From positions 1 through 64,000 of the forward strand of contig NZ_QZFU01000045.1 in the NCBI RefSeq assembly GCF_003598715.1: 64,000 nt of DNA. Direction: 5' to 3'. A program made the position numbers and the translations under genes. Under the pieces are notes generated by a model. The model searched no databases, had not been told where the DNA came from, and saw nothing but the letters and a program-made list of their open reading frames with translations. Origin of the DNA: Nocardia panacis (GTDB lineage Bacteria; Actinomycetota; Actinomycetes; Mycobacteriales; Mycobacteriaceae). This document shows positions 1 to 7,946 of this stretch, in pieces. Within the stretch, counting starts at the first letter, position 1, and the number at the start of each line of letters is the position of its first letter.

Positions 1-134
1 TGGACAACCAGGATCCGGAGATCGATCTGGATGTGGTGCACGGCGAGGCTCGCCGCCAGGAGATCGATTACGCGATCAACAATTCCTTCGGGTTCGGTGG
101 GCACAATGTCGCGCTCGCCTTCGGACGCGCATAG
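1..134 (+). CDS. Beta-ketoacyl-ACP synthase (KasA/KasB type), C-terminal end only
   Basis: Only the last 43 codons are inside the window; the reading frame starts at base 3 and ends with TAG at 132-134. The visible tail contains NNSFGFGGHN, the conserved C-terminal motif of KAS I/II condensing enzymes, including the last active-site His region. The family condenses malonyl-ACP with acyl-ACP in the FAS-II chain elongation that supplies meromycolate precursors. The gene directly precedes accD6, as kasB does in mycobacteria, so KasB is the likeliest paralogue, but the tail alone cannot separate KasA from KasB. Confidence 0.8.
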   Translation, partial: DNQDPEIDLDVVHGEARRQEIDYAINNSFGFGGHNVALAFGRA

Positions 135-168
135 CGGTCAACGCGGACCGATGCGGTTCCACACGGTT

Positions 169-211
169 CCCCTGGTGGGTCCGGCACCGAAAGGTGTTCG
201 GACCCACGGGG
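169..211 (+). terminator. GC-rich hairpin between the kas gene and accD6
   Basis: The arms CCCC and GTGGGTCCG (169-172, 175-183) pair with CGGACCCAC and GGGG (199-211) with a two-base bulge, closed by an inner stem GCACC-GAAA-GGTGT. No T-tract follows. It lies 35 bp after the kas stop and about 55 bp before accD6, so it could be an intrinsic terminator without a U-tail, an attenuator or an RNA processing site within a kas-accD6 transcript. Confidence 0.5.
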
Positions 212-267
212 TTCCGAGCTCTACAGCCGCGGTGGCGGCGCGTTTTCTGTGAGATGGAGTGCACGCG

Positions 268-1716
268 ATGACGATCATTGCTCCCGCGTTCAGCGCGCAA
301 ACCGAGACCGATCCGCGCGACCCACTCGGCCGTTTGCGGCGGTTCTTCGATCCGGGGACCATGCTGCTGATGCACCCTCGGGACAGGTCCGGCGTGCTGG
401 CCGCCCTCGGCGCGGTCGACGGTGTGCGCACGGTGGCCTACTGCTCCGATGCGACCGTCATGGGCGGCGCGATGGGCGTCGACGGCTGCAAACACATTGT
501 CGACGCCATCGATACCGCCATCGATTCGAGTCTTCCCATTGTCGGCCTGTGGCATTCGGGCGGTGCGCGACTGGCGGAGGGCGTCGAGGCGCTGCACGCG
601 GTCGGTCTGGTATTCGAGGCCATGGTGCGCGCCTCGGGTCTGGTGCCGCAGATCTCGGTGGTGCTCGGCTTCGCGGCGGGCGGCGCGGCCTACGGTCCGG
701 CGCTGACCGATGTCGTCATCATGGCTCCCGAGGGTCGGGTCTTCGTGACCGGTCCGGATGTGGTGCGCTCGGTGACCGGCGAGCAGGTCGATATGGAAAC
801 CCTCGGCGGTCCGGTCACGCACGGCAAGAAGTCCGGTGTCTGCCATATCGTGGCCGAGGACGAGGCCGATGCCTTGCATCGGGCGCGCAGGCTGGTGTCG
901 ATGCTGGCCGAACAGGGCGAATTCGATCCGGTCGCGGCCGAACACGGCGATGTGGATTTGAAGGCGCTGCTGCCGGAGTCGCCGCGCCGCGCCTACGACG
1001 TGAAGCCGGTCGTGCACGAACTGCTCGACAATGTCGAATCACCCGATGGCGCCACCGAATCCACGTTCGAGGAGTTGCAGGGCGGGTACGCGCGCAGCAT
1101 GGTCACGGGTCTGGGGCGGCTCGGCGGGCGCACCGTCGGGGTGCTGGCCAACAATCCGCTGCGTTTGGGTGGCTGCCTGAATTCCGAGAGTGCCGAGAAG
1201 GCCGCGCGTTTCGTCCGGTTGTGCAATGCGTTCGGCATTCCGCTGATCGTGCTCACCGATGTGCCCGGCTACCTGCCGGGTGTCAGCCAGGAGTGGGAGG
1301 GTGTGGTGCGGCGCGGCGCGAAGCTGCTGCACGCCTTCGCCGAGGCGCGGGTGCCGCGGGTGACCCTGGTGACCAGGAAGATCTACGGCGGGGCCTATAT
1401 CGCGATGAACGCGCGCGCGTTGGGCGCGACGGCGGTGTACGCGTGGCCCGGATCCGAGGTCGCCGTGATGGGGGCCAAGGCCGCGGTCGGGATTCTGCAC
1501 AAGAAGGCGCTGGCCGCCGCGCCGGAGTCGGATCGGGAGGCGCTGCATCAGCGACTGACCATCGAGCACGAGCGCATCGCGGGCGGTGTGGAGCGGGCCA
1601 TCGCCATCGGTGTGGTGGACGAGGTCATCGATCCGGCCAAGACCCGGTCGATTCTCGCGGCGGCGTTGGCGGCCGTGCCCGCGCGGGCCGCGCACAACAA
1701 GAACATTCCGCTGTAG
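268..1716 (+). CDS. accD6: Acetyl/propionyl-CoA carboxylase carboxyltransferase beta subunit AccD6
   Basis: A 482-residue biotin-dependent carboxyltransferase. It transfers CO2 from biotin to acetyl-CoA (or propionyl-CoA), giving malonyl-CoA for FAS-II and mycolate synthesis. The N-terminal oxyanion-hole glycines lie in SGGARLAEG (about residues 97-105) and the C-terminal ones in YGGAYIAMNAR (about 373-383). Length fits the AccD6 subfamily. ATG at 268 is chosen because GGAG lies 8 bp upstream at 256-259; the GTG three codons earlier lacks such spacing. The position immediately after a kas gene matches the mycobacterial FAS-II cluster, which is the main argument for AccD6 rather than another AccD paralogue. 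Confidence 0.93.
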   Translation: MTIIAPAFSAQTETDPRDPLGRLRRFFDPGTMLLMHPRDRSGVLAALGAVDGVRTVAYCSDATVMGGAMGVDGCKHIVDAIDTAIDSSLPIVGLWHSGGARLAEGVEALHAVGLVFEAMVRASGLVPQISVVLGFAAGGAAYGPALTDVVIMAPEGRVFVTGPDVVRSVTGEQVDMETLGGPVTHGKKSGVCHIVAEDEADALHRARRLVSMLAEQGEFDPVAAEHGDVDLKALLPESPRRAYDVKPVVHELLDNVESPDGATESTFEELQGGYARSMVTGLGRLGGRTVGVLANNPLRLGGCLNSESAEKAARFVRLCNAFGIPLIVLTDVPGYLPGVSQEWEGVVRRGAKLLHAFAEARVPRVTLVTRKIYGGAYIAMNARALGATAVYAWPGSEVAVMGAKAAVGILHKKALAAAPESDREALHQRLTIEHERIAGGVERAIAIGVVDEVIDPAKTRSILAAALAAVPARAAHNKNIPL

Positions 1717-1724
1717 TCGATTCC

Positions 1725-2432
1725 CTAGGACGTGGCGTTGATGGCGTCGCGGACCGTGGTCTCCTGCGGGCCGAGGAATTTCGGATCCGGATGGATCAGC
1801 AGGTCGTAGACGGCTTTGGTGGCGGCGAGTTGGTCGCGCAGCCAGATCTTGCGGTAGGTCAAGCCGTGCGGTTGGGCGGTATCGGCGACGCCGTTGCTGT
1901 CGATGCCCGCGCCGCGACACAGGGCGATGGTGCGGGGCAGGCTGAAATCCTGGGTGACGACAATGGCCTGGCGCACGCCGAAGATGCGGTAGGCGCGCTC
2001 GCAGGATTGATAGGTGCTGAATCCGGCGTAGTCCAAGGCGATCTTGTTTTCGGGGACGCCTTTGCGGAGCAGGTAGCGGCGCATCGCGGTGGGCTCGTCG
2101 TAGCTCGCGCGACCATTGTCGCCGGTGAGCAGCAGCGCCCTGACCTTGCCCGCTGCCAGCAGTTGGCGGCCGAGGTCGAGTCGTGCGGCCAGATACGGGG
2201 ACGGTTCCCCGTTGTTGAACACCTCGGCCCCGAGGATCAGCGCGACATCGGCTTGCGGGACGGTCTCGACCGAGTACCCGCCGTCGGCGGCCTGGTGGCG
2301 AATCCAGGCGATCGAGCCGAAACCAACGGTGGCCAGCATGAATGCGGCACCCCCTACGGCCCACAAGCTCAGGCGCACGTGTCGGGCTCGTATCCGCCCC
2401 CGACCCCGTGCCACAAGGTCACGAAATCCCAT
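1725..2432 (-). CDS. SanA/YdcF-like DUF218 membrane protein
   Basis: 235 residues. A single hydrophobic segment (about residues 20-45) after a basic N-terminus anchors the protein, and a DUF218 domain follows outside the membrane. Conserved pieces are LILGAEV near residue 66, LLLTGDN near 99 with a following YDEPTAM, and a late VVTQDFSLPR segment. The family includes SanA and ElyC, which affect envelope integrity and possibly peptidoglycan or undecaprenyl metabolism, but no reaction is firmly known. It is convergent with accD6, with 8 bp between the stops, and divergent from the methyltransferase gene. Confidence 0.85.
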   Translation of the reverse strand: MGFRDLVARGRGRIRARHVRLSLWAVGGAAFMLATVGFGSIAWIRHQAADGGYSVETVPQADVALILGAEVFNNGEPSPYLAARLDLGRQLLAAGKVRALLLTGDNGRASYDEPTAMRRYLLRKGVPENKIALDYAGFSTYQSCERAYRIFGVRQAIVVTQDFSLPRTIALCRGAGIDSNGVADTAQPHGLTYRKIWLRDQLAATKAVYDLLIHPDPKFLGPQETTVRDAINATS

Positions 2433-2539
2433 GCCACCGAGTGTGCCGGATTTTCAGCCGTGACGGCACCCGCCCCGGTACGGCCGGGTACGGTGCGCGC
2501 CGCCGGGCGAGACGCAGGGCTACCCGGCACAATCCAGGG

Positions 2540-4228
2540 ATGGCTTCTGAGGCCGGCGGTCCGGGGGACCGGAAACGGCACGGTAGGCACTACACGCCGC
2601 CGGAGCTGGCGCGGTTTCTGGCGCGCCGGCTGCTGGCCCGATCGATGGGCACCCGGCTGCGGGTGCTCGACCCGGCCTGCGGGGACGGCGAGCTGCTCCT
2701 GGCGCTCTGCGAGGAAGCCGGACCCGGACTGCGGCTGGAACTGACCGGATACGATCTGGATCCGGCGGCGGTGGCGCTCGCGCGGGCGCGGGCCGCCGAG
2801 GCGGGCATCGAAATCACCTGGCACACGGGAGATTTCCTCTCGGCGGCGGGGGAGCAGGCCGACGGGGCGTTCGACGCGGTCATCACCAATCCGCCGTATG
2901 TGCGCACCCAGCAGTTGGGCGGGGAGACGGCGCAACTGCTGGCGCGGCGATTCGGGCTGCGCGGACGCATCGATCTCACCCATCCGTTCGTGGCGATGGT
3001 GCCCCGGCTGCTGCGGCCCGGTGGCGTGCTCGGATTGCTGTGCGCCAACCGGTTTCTCACCACCAAGGCGGGGGCGAATATGCGGCGCGTGCTGCGCACC
3101 GACCTGACGCCGGTGGAACTCTACGATCTGGGCGATACCAAGCTGTTCAGCGCGGCGGTGCTGCCTGCCGTCACGATCGCCGTGCGCGACGGGCGTCCGG
3201 GTCCCTGCCGCTATGTTTCGGCCTATGAGGTGCCCGGCGGTGAAATCGTCGGTGACGCGGACCTTTTCGAGGCGCTGGTCGGTGCGCGCGGCGGTCTGGT
3301 CGGACACAATGGTCGCACCTTCGCCGTGGAGATCGGGCGGCTCGCGACCGGGAATCCGCTCGCGAACCCACCCGAGAACGGTTCGGTCGCCGCGCGTCCC
3401 TCCGACGACGAGGCGTGGCGTCTGTCGCGGCCGGGGGTTGACGACTGGTTGCGGCGCATCGGCGCGCGGACCTGGCGCACCTTCGGCGAGGTCGGACGCA
3501 TCCGGGTCGGCGTCAAGACGACGGCCGATCGGGTGTTCATCTCCGATCGCTGGGACGAGGTGACCCCGAGTCCGGAGCCGGAACTGCTGCTCGAACTCAT
3601 CACCCACGACGATGTGGCGCCGTGGCGGGTGCGGCGCGCGGCCGACACCAGGGTGCTCTACCCCTACGACACCGGACAGTCCACCCGCGCACCCATCGAT
3701 CTCGCCGAATATCCCGGCGCGGCCGCGTATTTGCGTCGACACCGGGCGCAACTGGCCGGTCGCGACTATGTGACCGACAGCGGCAGGAAGTGGTTCGAGA
3801 TCTGGGTGCCGCAGCGTCCGAATCTTTGGGCCGCGCCGAAGGTCGTGTTCCCCGATATCAGCGACCGGCCGCGATTCGCCCTGGATCGTTCCGGCGCGGT
3901 CGTCAACGGCGACTGCTATTGGATCTCGCTGACCGATCTCGCGGCATCGGGCGATCCGGAACTGCTGGCGCATCTGCTGATGGGCGTGGCCAATTCGGCT
4001 CTCGGACTGCGCTTCTACGACGCGGTGTGCGGCAACCGGCTGTACTCGGGTCGCCGCCGTTGGATCACGCAGTACGTATCGAGAATGCCCCTGCCGGACC
4101 CGGATTCGGCATCGGGTCGCGAGATCGCGAAGATGGCGCGGGATTTCGTCGATGCGGGCGTGCCACCGGATCCCGAGCGGGTGCGGCTGCTCGACGAGCG
4201 GGTGGCGGCGGCCTTCGGCGTGGCATGA
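2540..4228 (+). CDS. Solitary N6-adenine DNA methyltransferase (Eco57I/TaqI-like)
   Basis: 562 residues from ATG 2540. The N-terminal HYTPPELARFL segment and SAM-binding motif I LDPACGDGELL (residues 43-53) are followed by catalytic motif IV NPPY (117-120), the signature of gamma-type N6-adenine or N4-cytosine methylases. The C-terminal half resembles the TaqI-type target recognition region. No PD-(D/E)xK or HNH nuclease motif is apparent and no restriction gene lies beside it, so it is probably an orphan methylase or a restriction enzyme that has lost cleavage. The frame stays open further upstream, but ATG 2540 follows a CCAGGG element and starts just before the conserved HYTP segment. Target sequence unknown. 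Confidence 0.85.
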   Translation: MASEAGGPGDRKRHGRHYTPPELARFLARRLLARSMGTRLRVLDPACGDGELLLALCEEAGPGLRLELTGYDLDPAAVALARARAAEAGIEITWHTGDFLSAAGEQADGAFDAVITNPPYVRTQQLGGETAQLLARRFGLRGRIDLTHPFVAMVPRLLRPGGVLGLLCANRFLTTKAGANMRRVLRTDLTPVELYDLGDTKLFSAAVLPAVTIAVRDGRPGPCRYVSAYEVPGGEIVGDADLFEALVGARGGLVGHNGRTFAVEIGRLATGNPLANPPENGSVAARPSDDEAWRLSRPGVDDWLRRIGARTWRTFGEVGRIRVGVKTTADRVFISDRWDEVTPSPEPELLLELITHDDVAPWRVRRAADTRVLYPYDTGQSTRAPIDLAEYPGAAAYLRRHRAQLAGRDYVTDSGRKWFEIWVPQRPNLWAAPKVVFPDISDRPRFALDRSGAVVNGDCYWISLTDLAASGDPELLAHLLMGVANSALGLRFYDAVCGNRLYSGRRRWITQYVSRMPLPDPDSASGREIAKMARDFVDAGVPPDPERVRLLDERVAAAFGVA

Positions 4229-4230
4229 AC

Positions 4231-4881
4231 TCAGGCATCGGCGCGGACGCCGACCATCGGGAGGAGCACGCGGCGGGCGAAATCCCTTCCCGCGGCGGCA
4301 TCCTCGACCGGAATGAGGCCATCGGGGGTCAGGGCCAGCGAGAGGGCTAGTCGGGCCATGATCTCGGCGACCAGGTCGGCGTCGAAATCATCGGTGCCGC
4401 CCGCGGCACGCAGTTCGCTCAGTTTCTCCGCGAGATAGCCGCGGCCGACCGCGAGGATAGGACCCGCCTCGGTGGTGAGGCGGGGCAGGATGGAATCGGG
4501 TTCGGTGCCGAGCAGCCTGCGCAGCAGGTCGTTCTGGGCCAGCGCGGTGATGAAGGCGACGAAGATCTCCACCAGTTGCTCGGCCACGCCGTCGAAGGTG
4601 CGCGCCCGCGCATCGATCTCGGTGACCAGGCGCCGCGCCTCGCGCAGGGTGACCGCCTCGACCAGTTCGTTCTTGGAGTCGAAGCGGCGGTACAGTGTGG
4701 CCGGGCTGATCCCTGCGCGGCGCGCGATCTCGCCCATGCTGGTGCGTTTGACGCCGAAGTCCAGGAAGGCCGCCAGCGCGCTGTCGAGCAGATGTTCGCC
4801 GTCGGCGACCGATTTGTCGCCGCCGGATTTGGCGCTTCCCCTGTCGAAGAGGCGCTGCAAGAGGGCTGAGGCGGTCGGCAT
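4231..4881 (-). CDS. TetR/AcrR family transcriptional regulator
   Basis: 216 residues from ATG 4881, which has GGAG just upstream; the frame remains open to a GTG at 4929. The N-terminal helix-turn-helix (about residues 30-75) shows the family pattern TSMGEIARRAGISPATLYRRF followed by KNELVEAV (quoted only in part as a family signature). The rest is a helical ligand-binding/dimerisation domain without a recognisable ligand class. Its stop is 2 bp from the methyltransferase stop, so the two are convergent and not an operon. No divergent target gene is adjacent; autoregulation or a distant target is likely. Confidence 0.88.
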   Translation of the reverse strand: MPTASALLQRLFDRGSAKSGGDKSVADGEHLLDSALAAFLDFGVKRTSMGEIARRAGISPATLYRRFDSKNELVEAVTLREARRLVTEIDARARTFDGVAEQLVEIFVAFITALAQNDLLRRLLGTEPDSILPRLTTEAGPILAVGRGYLAEKLSELRAAGGTDDFDADLVAEIMARLALSLALTPDGLIPVEDAAAGRDFARRVLLPMVGVRADA

Positions 4882-5024
4882 CGGACTCCAGTCATTCGGC
4901 GCGCGGCCGGGTCCGGTGGGGCGCGGCACGACGACGTGCGGATGGGGGTGCCGCCCATTATTTCACCGAGTGCGCTTCGTCCGGTTCGCACGATCGCGGT
5001 GTCGTACCGGCCCGACGGATTCTT

Positions 5025-5052
5025 GCCAACTGAGACCAGCCAACTGAAACCA
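5025..5052. repeat. Two-copy tandem 14-bp repeat
   Basis: GCCAACTGAGACCA (5025-5038) is followed directly by GCCAACTGAAACCA (5039-5052), 13 of 14 identical, and then a partial ACTAG that overlaps the stop of the small gene at 5054. It lies in the 3' flank of that gene and upstream of the tetR-type gene, so it could be a regulator binding site or simple slippage. Confidence 0.7.
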
Positions 5053-5053
5053 A

Positions 5054-5245
5054 CTAGAGGCAGGGGCGCGGCAGATTCAGGGCCACCATCTCTCGCTCGA
5101 TCGCATTCGCCGCGAATTCGACACCGCTGGAACGCAATTCGTGGATTCGCCGCTGGAGTGCCTCGACTCCACCCGGCTGGGCCGCGATATCGGCGACGCT
5201 GATGCGTCCCATCGGCCGGTGCATACTGTCTCGCCCGTACGACAC
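5054..5245 (-). CDS. Small conserved-type protein of unknown function (63 aa)
   Basis: The GTG at 5245 is preceded by a near-perfect Shine-Dalgarno AGGAGGT at 6-bp spacing, which decides this start over GTG 5281 and ATG 5224. The product has a short Tyr/Arg-rich start, then HRPMGRISVADIAAQ, a helical stretch ELRSSGVEFAANAIERE and a Pro-containing tail. No signal peptide or membrane segment. I do not recognise a family. It lies in the same direction as the tetR-type gene at 4231-4881, about 170 bp upstream of it, with the 14-bp tandem repeat between them. Confidence 0.6.
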   Translation of the reverse strand: MSYGRDSMHRPMGRISVADIAAQPGGVEALQRRIHELRSSGVEFAANAIEREMVALNLPRPCL

Positions 5246-5378
5246 CGTGAAACCTCCTGCCTGCAACGCTCGCGCTCCCACTTCCCCGTGGGATCGGCAG
5301 AAGACCCAGGGTCACTGGGAACGCTGGCAGAAATGTTAGCAGCGATTCACGGTGAGCATTTGCTCAGTGTGCCCTGTA

Positions 5379-5906
5379 TCACACCTGCTCGGCGGCTCGA
5401 TGTGTGGCGATGTTGTGCAGATATACCGCCGCGTTCACGCGGATGCGATCCAGTTCCTCCGGACGCAGTTCGCGACGCACCCTGCCCGGTACACCCGCGA
5501 CCAGGGAACCGGGCGGGATCCGCGCCCCTTCGGGGATGAGGGCGTTGGCGGCCACGAGGGAGCCCGCGCCGATCACCGCTCCATTGAGCACGGTGGCCCC
5601 CATACCGACGAGCACATCGTCCTCGACGGTGCAGCCGTGCAGGATCGCGTTGTGCCCCACCGAGACTCCGCTGCCGACGGTGAGCGGACATCCCGGATCG
5701 GCGTGCAGCACACAGCCATCCTGGATATTGCTGCGCGCACCGACCTCGATGGTCTCGAAATCGCCGCGCAGCACCGCCTGGTACCAGATGCCGACCTCGG
5801 CGGCCAGCCGCACCCGGCCGATCACCGTGGCATTGGGGGCCAGCCAGGCGCTGTCGTCAATCTCCGGGGCGTAGCCGCCGACCTCGATCCGCATGGCCTC
5901 GAACAT
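5379..5906 (-). CDS. Gamma-carbonic anhydrase-like hexapeptide-repeat protein
   Basis: 175 residues of left-handed beta-helix: repeats such as APNATVIGRVRLAAEVG and VGSGVSVGHNAILHG, with the NIQDG...LHAD and VGHNAILHGC segments that carry zinc-ligand histidines in the gamma-carbonic anhydrase (YrdA/CaiE-like) family. The likely reaction is reversible CO2 hydration, but many members have no demonstrated activity. ATG 5906 is used; ATG 5894 (fifth codon) is an alternative, and neither has a good ribosome site. It is a stand-alone gene; its downstream neighbour begins about 130 bp away. Confidence 0.85.
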   Translation of the reverse strand: MFEAMRIEVGGYAPEIDDSAWLAPNATVIGRVRLAAEVGIWYQAVLRGDFETIEVGARSNIQDGCVLHADPGCPLTVGSGVSVGHNAILHGCTVEDDVLVGMGATVLNGAVIGAGSLVAANALIPEGARIPPGSLVAGVPGRVRRELRPEELDRIRVNAAVYLHNIATHRAAEQV

Positions 5907-5942
5907 ATCCGGTCGCTGTCGTGCCCTACCAAGTGGCGGGAC

Positions 5943-6899
5943 TCACGAGCGGTGCGCGGCGGGCGCGAATTGCGCGCGATGCGCGGCCGGACTGACGCCC
6001 AGAATCCGGTGGAAGTGGTGGCGCAGGCTGACCGCGCTGCCGAAGCCGGTCTCGGCGGCGATCCGGTCTACGGTGTCGGCGGTGGATTCCAGCAGCAGCC
6101 TGGCGCGGTCGGTGCGCTGGTGCAGCAGCCAGCGCTGCGGGCTGTCGCCGGTGCGCTCCCGGAAGCGGCGGGTGAAGGTGCGCCGAGACAGGTGGACCGC
6201 GCCCGCCCAGCTGTCGAGGTCGATGGGTTCGCCGAGGTGGGCGCGCGCCCAGACCATGGCGCGTTCGATCGGATCGTCGGCGACGCGGTCGGGTATCGCG
6301 ACCGGAATGTATTGGGCCTGTGAGCCGCTGCGATGCGGCGCGGTGACCAGCAATCGCGCCAGTTCGGTCGCGGCGCGGGCGCCGTGGTCGGCGCGAACGA
6401 CGTGCAGGCAGCAGTCCAGGGCGGCGGCGACGCCCGCCGAGGTGACGATATCGCCGAGGTCGGTCCACAGTGTGTCGGCGCGGACCCGGACCGCGGGGTA
6501 GGCGGCGGCGAGCGCTTCGGCGGTGGCCCAGTGGGTGGTGACCTCGCGACCGTCGGCGAGGCCGCTGGCGGCGACGGCCCACGCGCCCAGGCACAGGCCG
6601 ATGAGGCGCGCGCCTCGGGCGTGCGCGGTGTGCAGGGCGGCGCGCAGGTCGTCCGAAATATCTTGGGAGACGGTCCAACTCGGGATCACCACCAGGTCGG
6701 CGGCGGCGAGGCTGTCCAGGCCGTGGTGCACCGTGATATCGAATCCGGCGGGGGTGGACAGCATTGCGGGACGTTCGGCGCAGATCACCATGCGATACGG
6801 TGCCGCTGCCTCGACGCCGACGCGACCGAATACCAGCGTGGGGACGGACAGGTGGAACGGGCTGATGCCGTCGAAGGCGAGGACGGCCACGGTCTGCAT
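5943..6899 (-). CDS. GlxA-type transcriptional regulator (DJ-1/PfpI + AraC HTH)
   Basis: 318 residues in two parts. Residues 1-170 form a class I glutamine amidotransferase/DJ-1-like domain with the nucleophile-elbow region GLCLGAWAVA; residues 215-310 form an AraC-type double helix-turn-helix with HLSRRTFTRRF and the second HTH near GFGSAVSLRHHFHRILG. Such proteins are usually activators that sense small metabolites through the DJ-1-like domain. The gene is divergent from the metallo-hydrolase gene at 6970 with 70 bp between the starts, which makes that hydrolase the most likely target. Confidence 0.9.
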   Translation of the reverse strand: MQTVAVLAFDGISPFHLSVPTLVFGRVGVEAAAPYRMVICAERPAMLSTPAGFDITVHHGLDSLAAADLVVIPSWTVSQDISDDLRAALHTAHARGARLIGLCLGAWAVAASGLADGREVTTHWATAEALAAAYPAVRVRADTLWTDLGDIVTSAGVAAALDCCLHVVRADHGARAATELARLLVTAPHRSGSQAQYIPVAIPDRVADDPIERAMVWARAHLGEPIDLDSWAGAVHLSRRTFTRRFRERTGDSPQRWLLHQRTDRARLLLESTADTVDRIAAETGFGSAVSLRHHFHRILGVSPAAHRAQFAPAAHRS

Positions 6900-6969
6900 G
6901 GCCCGATCTTAGCGAGGCTCGGCCTTCGGGCCACTGTTGATCATTGTTCGCCGTCAGCATGATGAACGT

Positions 6970-7755
6970 ATGAGTGAACGCACCCTGTTGGACGTCCTGC
7001 ACATCGGCGGCCCCACCCTGTGGTTCCGCTACGGCGGGCTGACCTGGCTGACCGACCCCACCTTCGACGAGCCCGGCGATTTCGCGGGTCCGGTGACCCT
7101 GCACAAACTGACCGGCCCCGCCTTGAGCCCGGATCGCATCGGCCCGGTGGACGCGGTGCTGCTCTCCCACGACGAGCATCCCGACAATCTCGACAATGCC
7201 GGGCGCGCGCTCCTCACCGGCGTCGAGCACGTACTGTCCACGCCGGAGGCCGCGGGCCGGATGAACGGTGTTCGGGGACTGGCCAATTGGGAGACGGTGC
7301 AGATCGGCGCGGTGACCGTGACCGGTGTGCCCGCCCTGCACGGGCCGCAGGGATGCGAGGAATTCACCGGCACCGTCACCGGATTCGTCCTCCAGGCCGA
7401 GGGGGAGCCGACCGTCTACGTCTCCGGCGACAACGCCTCCGTCGACCTCGTGGCCGAGATCGCCCGGCGCTTCCCGATCGATGTGGCCGTGCTGTTCGCC
7501 GGGGCGGCGAATGTCGGACTGTTCGGCGATACCGATATCACGCTGAACGGTCGCACCGCCGTGGCCGCCGCGGAAGTGCTGGCCGGAGCCGCCATCGTCG
7601 TCGTGCACGCCGAGGGGTGGGCGCACTTCAGCGAATCCGTGGACTATCTGGCGCACAATTTCCACTACGCGGGTCGCGGTGCGCAACTGCACATTCCGCC
7701 GCTCGGCGAGACGTTCCTGGTGCCCGCCTACACGGCTCGGGTCCAGCCCGCCTGA
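6970..7755 (+). CDS. Metallo-beta-lactamase-fold hydrolase (UlaG-like)
   Basis: 261 residues. The metal-binding loop reads LLSHDEHPDNLD (residues 64-75), so the canonical HxHxDH is represented by D-E-H70-P-D72-N, with an extra His67 in front; this form is, to my knowledge, seen in a subgroup of lactonase-like MBL proteins. Later ligands are probably in PALHGPQG, YVSGDNASV and VVHAEGWAHF. No signal peptide. ATG 6970 is chosen over an upstream in-frame codon at 6937 because it removes a basic extension lying in the promoter. It is probably controlled by the divergent GlxA-type regulator. Substrate unknown. Confidence 0.82.
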   Translation: MSERTLLDVLHIGGPTLWFRYGGLTWLTDPTFDEPGDFAGPVTLHKLTGPALSPDRIGPVDAVLLSHDEHPDNLDNAGRALLTGVEHVLSTPEAAGRMNGVRGLANWETVQIGAVTVTGVPALHGPQGCEEFTGTVTGFVLQAEGEPTVYVSGDNASVDLVAEIARRFPIDVAVLFAGAANVGLFGDTDITLNGRTAVAAAEVLAGAAIVVVHAEGWAHFSESVDYLAHNFHYAGRGAQLHIPPLGETFLVPAYTARVQPA

Positions 7756-7946
7756 ATTTCGCGGCGGGGCGGGCGATTCGAGCCCGGCGTGTAGCCGTAG
7801 GCGTGACGGTCGAGCAACGCGCAGGCGTGCCTGAGTCTTTCGTCGCGGGCGGCGGGCAGGCGCAGGGGTTGTTCGGTGGCGCGCGTGAGCTGCCGCCCCC
7901 CGGCTGTCTACGCTGACAACGCGTCGGATGGTCGAAGGGGTTGGTG

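Noticed and set aside
249..2744. 831-codon plus-strand frame over accD6 and beyond
   Set aside because: Out of frame with AccD6, Arg/Gly/Ala-rich, no motif; shadow of accD6, the SanA-like and methyltransferase genes.
7756..7946. Possible small gene between the MBL and MFS genes
   Set aside because: No start with ribosome site and no coding bias; only the MFS leader with GAAGGGG is visible.
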